The position numbers were made by a program, and so were the translations under genes. From an uncultured Agrobacterium sp. (GTDB lineage: Bacteria > Pseudomonadota > Alphaproteobacteria > Rhizobiales > Rhizobiaceae), in NCBI GenBank assembly GCA_913777615.1, contig CAJYTK010000013.1, positions 62,001-126,000 on the forward strand: a DNA stretch of 64,000 nt, in the 5' to 3' direction. Below the pieces are notes generated by a model, which saw nothing but the letters and a program-made list of their open reading frames with translations, was not told where the DNA came from and searched no databases. Below, in pieces: positions 18,112-27,734 of the stretch. How positions within the stretch are numbered: position 1 is the stretch's first letter; the number at the start of each line of letters is the position of its first letter.

Positions 18112-18487
18112 CCTTTTGTCTCCAAATGGTGATGCGTTTGTTCGCATGGCTTGATGGATTCCGGCGCTGGTTCACGTTGAAGCGCGTCCCAATCATTCAG
18201 ATCCGCGCATATGCCCTCGTTCGATATTAGAGCGCCTCTCACTGCTGCATACCGTTGCGCAGTCTCATGCGGACAATGCTTGGGTTTTCTCGGTTGACAA
18301 CATTTGTCAGTAATCTCGTAGCGCGGTCCCACAGGGAGTTACAGGCCGGATCACGAATGGCGGTCTTCACATTATTTGATGTGTCGGTCTGTCGAAGAGC
18401 AAAAACAGTCGTCGTGAGTGGTGGGATTTGAACTTCATTCGAAGTTCGGTGTTCGGTGGCTAGGTAACGTGGACTAGGAGGAATAAC
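18112..18487. other. Gene-free divergent region between GST and GFA genes
   Basis: No credible gene. A TTGACA box sits at about 18293-18298 and could serve the plus-strand gene, although no clear -10 box is spaced from it. At 18430-18447 there is a perfect inverted repeat GAACTTC-ATTC-GAAGTTC, a possible operator, overlapping a stretch TGGTGGGATTTGAACTT that resembles the complement of a tRNA 3' end. Confidence 0.5.
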
Positions 18488-18886
18488 ATGGTGGTGAGGT
18501 CTGGTGGCTGTGCCTGCGGCAAGGTAAGGCTATCTCTTGTCGGTCAGCCTTATCGTGTCGGGATTTGTCATTGCATGGATTGTCGCAAACATCATGGTGC
18601 GCTCTTTCTTGCCTCGGCAATTTTTCCAGAGGATGCCGTAACGATCGATGGAGACACTCGCAGCTACAATGGCCGCTTTTTTTGCCCCGATTGCGGTTCA
18701 CCAGTTTTTGGCCGGAGCGGCGACGAAGTAGAGGTCAATCTCGGTTCACTCGATGAGCCGGATCAATTTGAGCCGACCTACGAGCTTTGGACAATCCGCC
18801 GTGAGGCATGGCTTCCGGATTTCCCCGCATTGCGCCGTTTCGATCGCGATCGGAAATCGACAGGCCGAACCGAAGAAGGGCGATAG
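18488..18886 (+). CDS. GFA-family (glutathione-dependent formaldehyde-activating-like) protein
   Basis: A 132-aa zinc protein of the CENP-V/GFA fold. The metal-binding cysteines are in GGCACGKVRLS (residues about 7-17), HCMDCRKHHGA (about 31-41) and FCPDCGSPVFG (about 74-84). Most family members are of unknown function; a true formaldehyde-glutathione activity is shown only for a few. The ATG at 18488 has the strong site AGGAGGAATAAC upstream. The gene stands alone and ends before a bidirectional terminator shared with lexA. Confidence 0.9.
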   Translation: MVVRSGGCACGKVRLSLVGQPYRVGICHCMDCRKHHGALFLASAIFPEDAVTIDGDTRSYNGRFFCPDCGSPVFGRSGDEVEVNLGSLDEPDQFEPTYELWTIRREAWLPDFPALRRFDRDRKSTGRTEEGR

Positions 18887-18943
18887 ACCCGTGCAGTTTC
18901 ATTGTCCCATCATTGCTTCTGTCTCCGTTGACGCGCGGAATAC

Positions 18944-18972
18944 AAAAAAAGCAGGCGATGACCTGCTTTTTT
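18944..18972. terminator. Bidirectional terminator between GFA gene and lexA
   Basis: AAAAAAGCAGG-CGATGA-CCTGCTTTTTT: an 11-bp stem flanked by A and T runs, able to stop transcription from both the plus-strand GFA gene and the minus-strand lexA gene. Confidence 0.9.
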
Positions 18973-19033
18973 GGTTTTGTTCTGAGATTACTGCGCTCAA
19001 CCGGTCCGATGTAGGGGTGCCTTCAGTCACCGG

Positions 19034-19759
19034 TCAGTGATAACGGCGAATGAGACCCACAAGTTTGCCCTGAATTTTGACCCTGTCGGGCCCAAAGATA
19101 CGGGTTTCATAGGCCGGGTTCGCGGCCTCCAGGGCTATCGAAGCACCCTTGCGGCGGAACCGTTTCAACGTCGCTTCCTCATCATCCACAAGAGCGACGA
19201 TGATGTCTCCAGGATTGGCCGTGCTGCCGTTGCGGATGATCACGGTGTCTCCATCGAAGATGCCGGCCTCGATCATGGAGTCACCCTTGACTTCCAATGC
19301 GTAATGTTCACCCGTTCCGATCATGTCCACCGGCACGGCAACATCGTGGGTATTGTTCTGAATGGCGGAGATCGGAACACCGGCAGCGATGCGTCCCATC
19401 ACAGGAACGGTGACCGCGCTTGAAATCGCATCATTTACTGGCTTCGGGGCAGGGGCAGGTTCCGGCGCTTTCGGCTTTCCGAGGCTGCCCTCGATCACGC
19501 TTGGGGAGAATCCACGTACGGGCTTCTGCGCGGGTGCGGAATAGGCTTCCGGGAGTTTGATAACCTCCAGCGCTCTTGCCCGGTTCGGCAGACGGCGGAT
19601 GAAGCCGCGCTCCTCCAAGGCGGTGATCAGACGGTGAATACCGGATTTGGAAGCGAGGTCCAGGGCATCTTTCATCTCATCGAAAGACGGCGGCACGCCG
19701 GACTCTTTCATTCGTTCATGAATGAATAGGAGCAGTTCCTGCTGTTTGCGCGTGAGCAT
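19034..19759 (-). CDS. lexA: LexA, SOS response repressor/autoprotease
   Basis: A 241-aa repressor of DNA-damage genes. The N-terminal winged helix domain begins [17 protein letters not shown] and has the recognition region [21 protein letters not shown] Pro/Ala-rich linker follows. The C-terminal peptidase S24 domain carries the self-cleavage Ala-Gly in GRIAAGVP, the nucleophile Ser161 in GDSMIEAGI and the general base Lys199 in ATLKRF. The ATG at 19759 is the family start; a longer in-frame extension to 20065 is rejected because it runs through the promoter and SOS box. The gene is monocistronic, and a box for its own repression lies 62 nt upstream. Confidence 0.97.
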   Translation of the reverse strand: MLTRKQQELLLFIHERMKESGVPPSFDEMKDALDLASKSGIHRLITALEERGFIRRLPNRARALEVIKLPEAYSAPAQKPVRGFSPSVIEGSLGKPKAPEPAPAPKPVNDAISSAVTVPVMGRIAAGVPISAIQNNTHDVAVPVDMIGTGEHYALEVKGDSMIEAGIFDGDTVIIRNGSTANPGDIIVALVDDEEATLKRFRRKGASIALEAANPAYETRIFGPDRVKIQGKLVGLIRRYH

Positions 19760-19820
19760 GAGAAAACCCTTGGAATGCGTTGCGAAGATTCGCGAAACAA
19801 ATACAGAACGGACACTATAT

Positions 19821-19835
19821 GTTCCATATGTGTTC
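19821..19835. promoter_or_regulatory. LexA binding site (SOS box) upstream of lexA
   Basis: GTTC-CATATGT-GTTC fits exactly the alphaproteobacterial SOS box GTTC-N7-GTTC. A further half-site GAAC lies at 19806-19809. On the minus strand a TTGCAG / TATAGT pair overlaps the box, so LexA binding would block its own promoter. Confidence 0.88.
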
Positions 19836-20240
19836 TGCAATCCCTTAAAATTCCGCAAACGTTCGGGCTTGCCGTTTTGCTGTCCTGTTTCCGCGCAAAT
19901 GTGGAAGCTTGCCGCTAGGAATATGACAGCATCCTCCTGAACACGACGATGGCGAGCAGCAGGTTGATCGCTCAGCTTGGTTAGAAGCGCGTCTCGCAGG
20001 ACGAGTAAGGAGCAGGCCGAAGCCAGCGTGCGAAGAAGGCCTGGAAGGCATCGTAACCGGCCCAACTTTCTCTGGAGGTGAGAACAGCGAGAATGTCTGT
20101 CGCATGTTGCTGGCGCAAGGTATCAAGCCTGAAGAGCTGGAAAATCGATTCCGATTTTCGGGCTGATGTTGTAAGGCCTTTGCATGCTCGCAAAGTTGCG
20201 GTTGCCGGCGATGTCCGGCGCATGAGTCGTGAGGAATGAG
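19836..20240. other. Gap between lexA and kdsA with no confident gene
   Basis: No gene here is certain. The minus strand has an 80-codon frame (20223 to 19981) whose second half, with [18 protein letters not shown] and [13 protein letters not shown], reads like real protein with GC-rich third positions, but it has no ribosome binding site. The plus strand has an open frame ending at 20166 without a usable start. Either may be a gene remnant. The kdsA promoter should lie here too. Confidence 0.3.
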
Positions 20241-21089
20241 ATGACTGTAAAGAACAATTTGAAAGTGGTCGCTGGCGAGGGAAAAGGCGCTGTCTCCTTC
20301 TCCAACACGGAGCGGTTTTCGCTGATTGCCGGCCCGTGCCAGATGGAAAGCCGCGACCATGCTTTCATGATTGCCGGCACGCTTCACGAATTGTGCGCCA
20401 AGCTCGGCATCGGGCTGGTTTACAAGTCCTCTTTCGATAAAGCGAACCGTACTTCTCTTTCCGGCAAGCGCGGTATCGGCCTCGACAGGGCCATGGAAAT
20501 CTTCACCGACCTCAAGAAAGAGTTCGGCTTTCCGGTGCTGACCGATATCCACACGGAAGAGCAGTGCGCCGTTGTAGCGGAGACCGTCGATGTCCTGCAA
20601 ATCCCGGCGTTTCTCAGCCGTCAGACCGATCTTCTGGTGGCCGCCGCAAAGACCGGACGGGTCATCAACGTGAAAAAGGGGCAGTTTCTGGCGCCCTGGG
20701 ATATGAAGAACGTCCTTTCAAAATTGAATGAGAGCGGCAATCCAAATGTTCTTCTCTGCGAACGTGGCGCGTCTTTTGGCTACAATACGCTGGTGTCCGA
20801 CATGCGGTCGCTGCCGATCATGGCCTCGCTTGGTGCGCCCGTGGTTTTCGATGCGACGCATTCCGTGCAGCAGCCAGGAGGGCAGGGCGGTTCCACCGGC
20901 GGCCAGCGCGAATTCGTCGAGACATTGTCGCGTGCGGCTGTCGCCGTCGGCATTGCCGGCCTCTTCGTCGAAACTCATGAAGACCCGGACAACGCGCCGT
21001 CTGACGGACCGAACATGGTTCATCTGAAGGATATGCCGAAGCTTCTGGAAAAACTTCTGGCGTTTGATGCCATCGCCAAGACCGCCTGA
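20241..21089 (+). CDS. kdsA: 3-deoxy-8-phosphooctulonate synthase (KDO-8-P synthase)
   Basis: Condenses phosphoenolpyruvate with arabinose 5-phosphate to KDO 8-phosphate, the precursor of the KDO sugar of lipopolysaccharide. The 282-aa barrel shows IAGPCQMES near residues 29-37, [50 protein letters not shown] and the substrate loop [20 protein letters not shown]. The ATG at 20241 follows GTGAGGAATGAG; an in-frame start 12 nt earlier is less well placed. It precedes eno by 216 nt, a pairing usual in this group. Confidence 0.97.
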   Translation: MTVKNNLKVVAGEGKGAVSFSNTERFSLIAGPCQMESRDHAFMIAGTLHELCAKLGIGLVYKSSFDKANRTSLSGKRGIGLDRAMEIFTDLKKEFGFPVLTDIHTEEQCAVVAETVDVLQIPAFLSRQTDLLVAAAKTGRVINVKKGQFLAPWDMKNVLSKLNESGNPNVLLCERGASFGYNTLVSDMRSLPIMASLGAPVVFDATHSVQQPGGQGGSTGGQREFVETLSRAAVAVGIAGLFVETHEDPDNAPSDGPNMVHLKDMPKLLEKLLAFDAIAKTA

Positions 21090-21185
21090 TTTTGGCCTAA
21101 TCGATTTTTATAGGTGGGGCGGCGCGTAGGACGACGCCTCGTCATTGTAATTTCTCACGCTTCGTCTACAGCGAAGTGGCAATGA

Positions 21186-22580
<1,395 letters not shown>

Positions 22581-22630
22581 TTTGAAGCTCCGATGATCTG
22601 GAGTGGCTTTCCATAAGCCCGTTAACAGAA

Positions 22631-22660
22631 AAACCCGCCGATGGACTCGGCGGGTTTTTT
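22631..22660. terminator. Terminator after eno
   Basis: AAACCCGCCG-ATGGACT-CGGCGGGTTTTTT: an 8-bp GC-rich stem with A and T flanks. It ends eno and may also serve the minus-strand HIT operon that stops at 22712. Confidence 0.9.
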
Positions 22661-22711
22661 CGTGAGCGATGCGGTCTTTGTTCTCGACGATCGGAACGTC
22701 GAGATTCGCAC

Positions 22712-23131
22712 TTACATTGCCTGTTTGATCTTCTCGGCGTGAGCCTTCAACATCTCCACATCCGCCATTGCGCCGCTGTGCGGCTTTAATGGCTCGCCGT
22801 CCTTGCGCGGGACAACGTGGAAGTGCAAGTGGAAGACGGTCTGGCCAGCGGCCGGCTCGTTGAACTGCGAAATGTAAATGCCATCCGCATCGAAGGCTTC
22901 CTTAGCGGCAACCGCGAGCTTCTGGACGACCGGAATCGTCTTCATCAAAACTTCGGGATCGGCGTCCAGAATGTTGCGCGAACCGCTTTTCGGGATCACC
23001 AGCAAGTGGCCGGGTGCCTGGGGCATCACGTCCATGAAGGCTAGCGTGTGGTCGTCTTCGTAGACCTTGACGCAAGGGATTTCCCCACGCAGGATTTTTG
23101 CGAAGATGTTGTTGTCGTCATAGACGGCCAT
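22712..23131 (-). CDS. HIT (histidine triad) family hydrolase
   Basis: A 139-aa nucleotide-binding protein of the Hint/Fhit branch, likely hydrolysing adenosine phosphoramidates or dinucleotides. The triad reads HLHFHVVPR near residues 100-108, with an upstream AGQTVF. The N-terminal part (FAKILRGEIPCVKVYEDD and FMDVMPQAPGHLLVIPK) is typical of Hint proteins. It is the last gene of a minus-strand set of four (RidA, GDPD, GNAT, HIT), starting 21 nt after the GNAT stop; GGGAGCGCTCA precedes its ATG. Confidence 0.93.
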   Translation of the reverse strand: MAVYDDNNIFAKILRGEIPCVKVYEDDHTLAFMDVMPQAPGHLLVIPKSGSRNILDADPEVLMKTIPVVQKLAVAAKEAFDADGIYISQFNEPAAGQTVFHLHFHVVPRKDGEPLKPHSGAMADVEMLKAHAEKIKQAM

Positions 23132-23152
23132 TGAGCGCTCCCTTACAATTTT

Positions 23153-24343
23153 CTAGACGTCGTCTTCCTGCCGTTCGCCTTTGCGAAACGGGCTGTGGTC
23201 TTCAAGATAGTCGTTGATTTGTTCGACCTCGCTACGCTCACGCTCCAGATAATCGGCAATGGCGTGGCGAAGGCCGGGATGGGCGATGTAGTGGGCGGAG
23301 TGGGTGGTGACCGGCGTGTAGCCGCGGGCCAGTTTGTGCTCGCCCTGGGCGCCGGCTTCCACACGCTTCAAGCCTTTGGAAAGCGCGAAGTCGATCGCCT
23401 GATGGTAGCAGACTTCAAAATGCAGGAAGGGATGATCTTCAATGCAGCCCCAGTGGCGTCCGTAAAGCGCATCCCCACCGATGAAGTTGATGGCGCCGGC
23501 AACGTACCTGCCGTCGCGCTTTGCCATCACCAGCAGGATATCGTCTGCCATCCGCTCGCCGATGAGGGAATAGAAATTGCGGGTGAGGTAAGGCTTGCCC
23601 CATTTGCGGCTGCCGGTATCCATGTAGAAGGTGAAGAACTGATCCCAGATATCTTCTGTCAAATCGCTGCCGGTCAGCCAGTCGATTTCGATGCCGTTTT
23701 CCAGCGCTGCGCGCCGTTCCTTCTTCAGGCTCTTGCGCTTGCGCGATGACAGGGCATCAAGAAAATCGGCGTGATCTCGGTAGCCTTGATTGATGAAATG
23801 AAACTGCTGGTCGGTGCGATGCAGAAAACCTTCATCCTGCAGCGCTTCGATTTCGTCTTCCGGCGCGAAGGTGATGTGCGCGGAAGATATTCCGAGTTTC
23901 TCTGTCACCTGCCGGAGACCTGATGCGAGGACCTGCTGAAACGCGGCTACGTCCACGCCACTGGTCAGAAGGCGTGGGCCGGTTGCAGGAGTGAAGGGGA
24001 CGGAGCACTGGAGCTTGGGATAGTAGCGCCCGCCCGCTCGCTCGAAAGCATCGGCCCAGCCGTGGTCGAAGACATATTCGCCGAGGCTGTGATTCTTTAG
24101 ATAGCCTGCAACGGCGCCCATCAATTCACCATCGCCGCGCTCAAGCAACAGATGTTGACCGAGCCAACCGGTCTTGGCCGTGGCCGAGCCGGAATCCTCA
24201 AGCGAGGCGAGGTAGGCGTGGGAGGTGAATGGATTATAGGGATTGGCGATAGCCGATCTGGATGCTCCGGAAAGCCTGTTCCAGCTTTCCGGCGCAATGT
24301 CCTTGAAGGACTGTGCAACGCGAATGGTGTATTCGTCGCTCAT
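23153..24343 (-). CDS. GNAT/FemAB-like N-acyltransferase (DUF482, COG3146)
   Basis: A 396-aa cytoplasmic protein of the DUF482 group, related to peptidogalycan-type FemAB/GNAT acyltransferases. Recognisable stretches are NPFTSHAYLASLEDSGSA near residue 37, FTPATGPRLL near 117, the region DALSSRKRKSLKKERRAAL near 193, GRHWGCIEDHPFLHFEVCYH near 290 and AGAQGEHKLARGYTP near 325. The acceptor is not known. Its ATG overlaps the stop of the GDPD gene (ATGA), so the two are translationally coupled. Confidence 0.88.
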   Translation of the reverse strand: MSDEYTIRVAQSFKDIAPESWNRLSGASRSAIANPYNPFTSHAYLASLEDSGSATAKTGWLGQHLLLERGDGELMGAVAGYLKNHSLGEYVFDHGWADAFERAGGRYYPKLQCSVPFTPATGPRLLTSGVDVAAFQQVLASGLRQVTEKLGISSAHITFAPEDEIEALQDEGFLHRTDQQFHFINQGYRDHADFLDALSSRKRKSLKKERRAALENGIEIDWLTGSDLTEDIWDQFFTFYMDTGSRKWGKPYLTRNFYSLIGERMADDILLVMAKRDGRYVAGAINFIGGDALYGRHWGCIEDHPFLHFEVCYHQAIDFALSKGLKRVEAGAQGEHKLARGYTPVTTHSAHYIAHPGLRHAIADYLERERSEVEQINDYLEDHSPFRKGERQEDDV

Positions 24344-25083
24344 GCGGTAGCTGGCCGGTCCTTCACGTCGGGGACGAAACCCTCGAATGTTATCTGATCA
24401 GCATAAGTATAGGACTTCTCCAAGGCATTTTCATCCCGTACCGTCCAGGTAATTACCGGTACGTCAAGCTTCCGTTGCGCTTCAATAAAGCTGTTCGGTA
24501 GGTGGCCCCAGAAATAGGAGATGAAATCGAGGCCGATCTGCATTGCCTCGTCGTGTTTGAAGAAGTCTTCCGGATCAGCGCCTTCTGCGGTCAGCCCCAA
24601 AGGCCAGGGGGAGCCTGCAGTCTTCAAAGCCTTCAGCAGATGGTGGTCGAAGCTCATCAGCGCCACTTGGCCCCGGTAGCCTTCGAGATCATCCAGAACG
24701 GCTTCGGCGAAGCCATCATCGACGCCTTCGCCCTCCCGACCTTTCAACTCGATGACAAGCGGCACCTTGCCAGCACACAGCTGTAGTAGCTGCTTCAGCG
24801 TCGGTACGCGATCCTTTGTCTGACCGATCGACAACATCCCGAGTTCGGCGGAGGTGCGTTCGCGCACATCGCCCCTGATGCCCGTGAGACGGGTCATCTC
24901 ATCGTCATGAAAAACGACCGGAACGCTGTCTGCGGCCAGTTGCACATCGCATTCGATAGCATAACCGCCCTCGATGGCTCGGGAGAAGGCTGAAAGCGTG
25001 TTCTCCCAGACTTGCTTGTTCAGATCGTGGTAGCCGCGATGGGCGACGGGCTGCGCCGTCAACCAGGACAGTTTCAGTGTCAT
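24340..25083 (-). CDS. Glycerophosphodiester phosphodiesterase family protein
   Basis: A 247-aa GDPD-fold enzyme expected to split glycerophosphodiesters into glycerol 3-phosphate and an alcohol. The catalytic and metal residues are in AHRGYHDLNKQVWENTLSAF (His, Arg, Glu, Asn), IECDVQLAADSVPVVFHDD and VIELKG. No signal peptide is seen, so it is cytoplasmic. Its start overlaps the RidA stop and its stop overlaps the GNAT start, placing it in the middle of a tightly packed operon. Confidence 0.92.
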   Translation of the reverse strand: MTLKLSWLTAQPVAHRGYHDLNKQVWENTLSAFSRAIEGGYAIECDVQLAADSVPVVFHDDEMTRLTGIRGDVRERTSAELGMLSIGQTKDRVPTLKQLLQLCAGKVPLVIELKGREGEGVDDGFAEAVLDDLEGYRGQVALMSFDHHLLKALKTAGSPWPLGLTAEGADPEDFFKHDEAMQIGLDFISYFWGHLPNSFIEAQRKLDVPVITWTVRDENALEKSYTYADQITFEGFVPDVKDRPATA

Positions 25084-25550
25084 ACGTCGATTTCCACGAT
25101 GGCGTCGATTTCGACGGCGGCATTGAAAGGAAGCGATGCCATTCCGACCGCTGCGCGCGCGTGCTTGCCTGCGTCACCCAGAACATTGGCGATCAGGTTA
25201 GAAGCGCCGTTGATGACGAGGTGCTGTTCGGTGAACTCCGGGACGGAGGCAACGAATCCGTTCAGCTTCAGCACTCGACGGACCTTGGACAGATCGCCGT
25301 GCAACGCCGCTTTGACCTGCGCCAGAATATTAACGGCGCAAAGCTCTGCCGCCCTTTGCGCGCTGGCAACATCAACGTCGCGACCGACGTGCCCGGTGAC
25401 CGCAATCTTGCCGGATTCCATCGGCAATTGGCCAGAAATATAGAGCAGATTGCCGCTGATGGTGAAGGGAACATAGTTGGCGGCAGGGGCTGCTGCGGCG
25501 GGAAGAGTGTATCCGAGTTCCTTGAGGCGGGCTTCGATTGCGTCCGACAT
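25080..25550 (-). CDS. RidA family protein (YjgF/YER057c/UK114)
   Basis: A 156-aa protein of the Rid superfamily, longer at the N-terminus than RidA itself, as in the COG0251-related group with an added helix (MSDAIEARLKELGYTLP). The core shows LYISGQLPM, GHVGRDVDVASAQRAAELCA and RVLKLNGFVAS. RidA deaminates reactive enamine/imine intermediates; the Arg that binds the substrate carboxylate in true RidA is not obvious here, so activity is uncertain. The ATG at 25550 is preceded by GAAACGGAAAAA; it is the first gene of the four-gene minus-strand operon. Confidence 0.88.
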   Translation of the reverse strand: MSDAIEARLKELGYTLPAAAAPAANYVPFTISGNLLYISGQLPMESGKIAVTGHVGRDVDVASAQRAAELCAVNILAQVKAALHGDLSKVRRVLKLNGFVASVPEFTEQHLVINGASNLIANVLGDAGKHARAAVGMASLPFNAAVEIDAIVEIDV

Positions 25551-25668
25551 TTTTTCCGTTTCCGCTTTGGTTGTAAAACTTTCAAAAATCCGGCATTCAG
25601 GGCATGATGTCCAAAAGCCGGACGGTTGCTTGTACAGTATGAGCGATGAGTCCAACAGGAGATATTGA

Positions 25669-26508
25669 ATGATCGTCAGGAACCTTGCTCTCGTTCTTGC
25701 CGCTGGCGTGGGCCTCATGCCCTGCATCGCAAGTGCCGTGCCTGCCAGCGTTCCCAATCTGATCTCCCACCGCGCCGTCTATGATCTCGAGCTGAAGGAC
25801 GCGTCCGACCGCTCCGGCATCGAAGGTATGACCGGACGTATGGTCTATGAATTCACCGGCTCGTCGTGCAAAGGCTACAAGACGGATTTTCGTTTTGTCA
25901 CCCAGATCAATACCGGTGACGCGGTGCGGATGACCGACCAGCAGACGACGACCTACGAGGACGCGGCATCGAAGAAATTCACCTTCGAAACCAAGTCCTT
26001 CACCGACGACAAGCTCGACAAGGAAGTTATCGGTTCTGCCGCTGACGTCGAAGGCAAGATGAAAGTCGACCTCTCGAAGCCGGATCCGCGTGAAATCGAT
26101 CTCGTACCTGGTGAATTCCCTACGGAGCATATGTTCCAGGTCATCGAGAATGCCAAGATGGGCAAGCGTATCTTCGAATCGCGCGTCTTCGACGGTTCCG
26201 ATGACGGTGATCAAAGCCTGATCACATCCACTCTCGTCGGAAAGCAGCAGACTCCCAAAGACGGCGATGCCGATGCCAGTATGGCGGGAGACTTTGCCAA
26301 GGCGCCATTCTGGCCAGTCACGATTGCCTATTATAACGACAAGACGGGAACGGACTCGCTGCCGATCTATCGCATGTCGTTCAAGCTTTACGAGAACGGA
26401 ATCACCCGAGACCTGACAATGGACTATGGCGACTTCGTCTTGACCGGCAAGCTTGCAAAGCTCGATGTTCTCAAGCCTGAAACCTGCGAAGCGCCACAAG
26501 TGCGCTGA
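25669..26508 (+). CDS. eipB: EipB-family periplasmic protein (DUF1849)
   Basis: A 279-aa secreted protein with a signal peptide (VRNLALVLAAGVGLMPCIASA) and a DUF1849 beta-spiral domain: ISHRAVYDLELKDASDRSGI, GRMVYEFTGSSCKGYKTDFR and LDYGDF-like MDYGDFVLTGKLAKL. Two cysteines, in SSCKGY and PETCEAP, match the conserved disulphide of Brucella EipB, which supports envelope integrity and stress survival. The ATG at 25669 follows CAACAGGAGATATTGA. It is a single gene divergent from the RidA operon, leading into the rpsB region. Confidence 0.88.
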   Translation: MIVRNLALVLAAGVGLMPCIASAVPASVPNLISHRAVYDLELKDASDRSGIEGMTGRMVYEFTGSSCKGYKTDFRFVTQINTGDAVRMTDQQTTTYEDAASKKFTFETKSFTDDKLDKEVIGSAADVEGKMKVDLSKPDPREIDLVPGEFPTEHMFQVIENAKMGKRIFESRVFDGSDDGDQSLITSTLVGKQQTPKDGDADASMAGDFAKAPFWPVTIAYYNDKTGTDSLPIYRMSFKLYENGITRDLTMDYGDFVLTGKLAKLDVLKPETCEAPQVR

Positions 26509-26554
26509 AATCTGACGATGCCGGCGTTTTTTCATGCCGGATGCTTGCAATTTG

Positions 26555-26580
26555 GGTGAGCTCGCTGTATGCGGCTCACC
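26555..26580 (+). other. Hairpin in the rpsB leader
   Basis: GGTGAGC ... GCTCACC (7-bp stem, 12-nt loop) starts 144 nt upstream of rpsB, with further inverted sequence between 26605 and 26680. A structured leader for autoregulation by S2 is plausible but unproven. Confidence 0.4.
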
Positions 26581-26698
26581 ATTCCACACGCGAAGCTTGG
26601 GGTGTTCCGGGAGAAATCCGGTTCATTCCGCCCGGTGGTGCCGCTCAAACGGCGCTGTTCGCTTCGCGGGGGTTCAACCGGAAAAGGAGTAACTAGGC

Positions 26699-27466
26699 AT
26701 GGCATTGCCCGATTTTTCTATGCGCCAGCTTCTGGAAGCTGGTGTTCACTTCGGCCACCAGACACATCGCTGGAACCCGAAGATGAAGCCGTACATCTTC
26801 GGCGATCGTAACAACATCCACATCATCGACCTGGCTCAGACCGTTCCAATGCTGTCGCGCGCGCTTCAGGTCGTTTCCGACACCGTTGCTCGTGGTGGCC
26901 GCGTTCTGTTCGTCGGCACGAAGCGTCAGGCTTCCGAAATCATTGCAGACAGCGCAAAGCGCTCCGCTCAGTACTACGTCAACTCGCGTTGGCTCGGCGG
27001 CATGATGACCAACTGGAAGACGATTTCGAACTCGATCCAGCGTCTTCGCAAGGTCGACGAAATCCTCAACTCGGAAGCTTCTGGCTACTCCAAGAAGGAG
27101 CGTCTGAACCTCGAGCGCGAGCGCGAAAAACTTGAAAAGGCTCTCGGCGGTATCCGCGATATGGGTGGCGTTCCGGACCTGATGTTCATCGTCGATACCA
27201 ACAAGGAAAAGATCGCTATCGAAGAAGCCAAGCGTCTTGGCATTCCGGTTGTCGCCATCATCGACTCCAACTGCGATCCGGACCACATCGACTTCCCGAT
27301 CCCCGGCAACGACGACGCTTCGCGCGCCATTTCGCTTTACTGCGATCTGATCGCCCGCGCTGCCATCGACGGCATCGCACGTCAGCAGGGCGCTTCCGGC
27401 CGCGACATCGGCGCTGCTGAAGAAGCTCCGATCGAGCCTGCTCTCGAAGACGAAGCCAACGCCTGA
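26699..27466 (+). CDS. rpsB: 30S ribosomal protein S2
   Basis: Component of the small ribosomal subunit, 255 aa, full length. It begins [20 protein letters not shown] and has the S2 signatures [47 protein letters not shown] and the segment [19 protein letters not shown]. The C-terminal tail is acidic and Ala-rich. The ATG is preceded by AAAAGGAGTAACTAGGC. Codon use is strongly biased, as expected for a highly expressed gene. It is followed by tsf after a gap with a hairpin. Confidence 0.98.
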   Translation: MALPDFSMRQLLEAGVHFGHQTHRWNPKMKPYIFGDRNNIHIIDLAQTVPMLSRALQVVSDTVARGGRVLFVGTKRQASEIIADSAKRSAQYYVNSRWLGGMMTNWKTISNSIQRLRKVDEILNSEASGYSKKERLNLEREREKLEKALGGIRDMGGVPDLMFIVDTNKEKIAIEEAKRLGIPVVAIIDSNCDPDHIDFPIPGNDDASRAISLYCDLIARAAIDGIARQQGASGRDIGAAEEAPIEPALEDEANA

Positions 27467-27477
27467 TATTGGCCTTC

Positions 27478-27498
27478 GGCGGCGCTCACTGCGCCGCC
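27478..27498 (+). terminator. Hairpin between rpsB and tsf (possible attenuator)
   Basis: GGCGGCGC-TCACT-GCGCCGCC, a perfect 8-bp stem starting 12 nt after the rpsB stop. It has only a weak T stretch, so it may be a partial terminator or an mRNA stabiliser/processing site within the rpsB-tsf transcript. Confidence 0.5.
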
Positions 27499-27734
27499 TT
27501 CTCATCAGGATAAGACAAGGCCGTTCTGGACTGCACGTTCGACGGCCTTGTTCGTTTCAAGCCGCAGCACACCGTTGACCGAGCAATTGGCCCAAACGGG
27601 AACAGCGGCTGGTTTCACAAGTTTCGTGGCGGCTGTTTCATCAGCCTGTCACAGTTCCGGGTACATTCGTTCCCACAATCCGATTTCGGCCTGGCAAGAC
27701 TGCCGTGGTCGACCGAACCGACAAGAGGCACACA

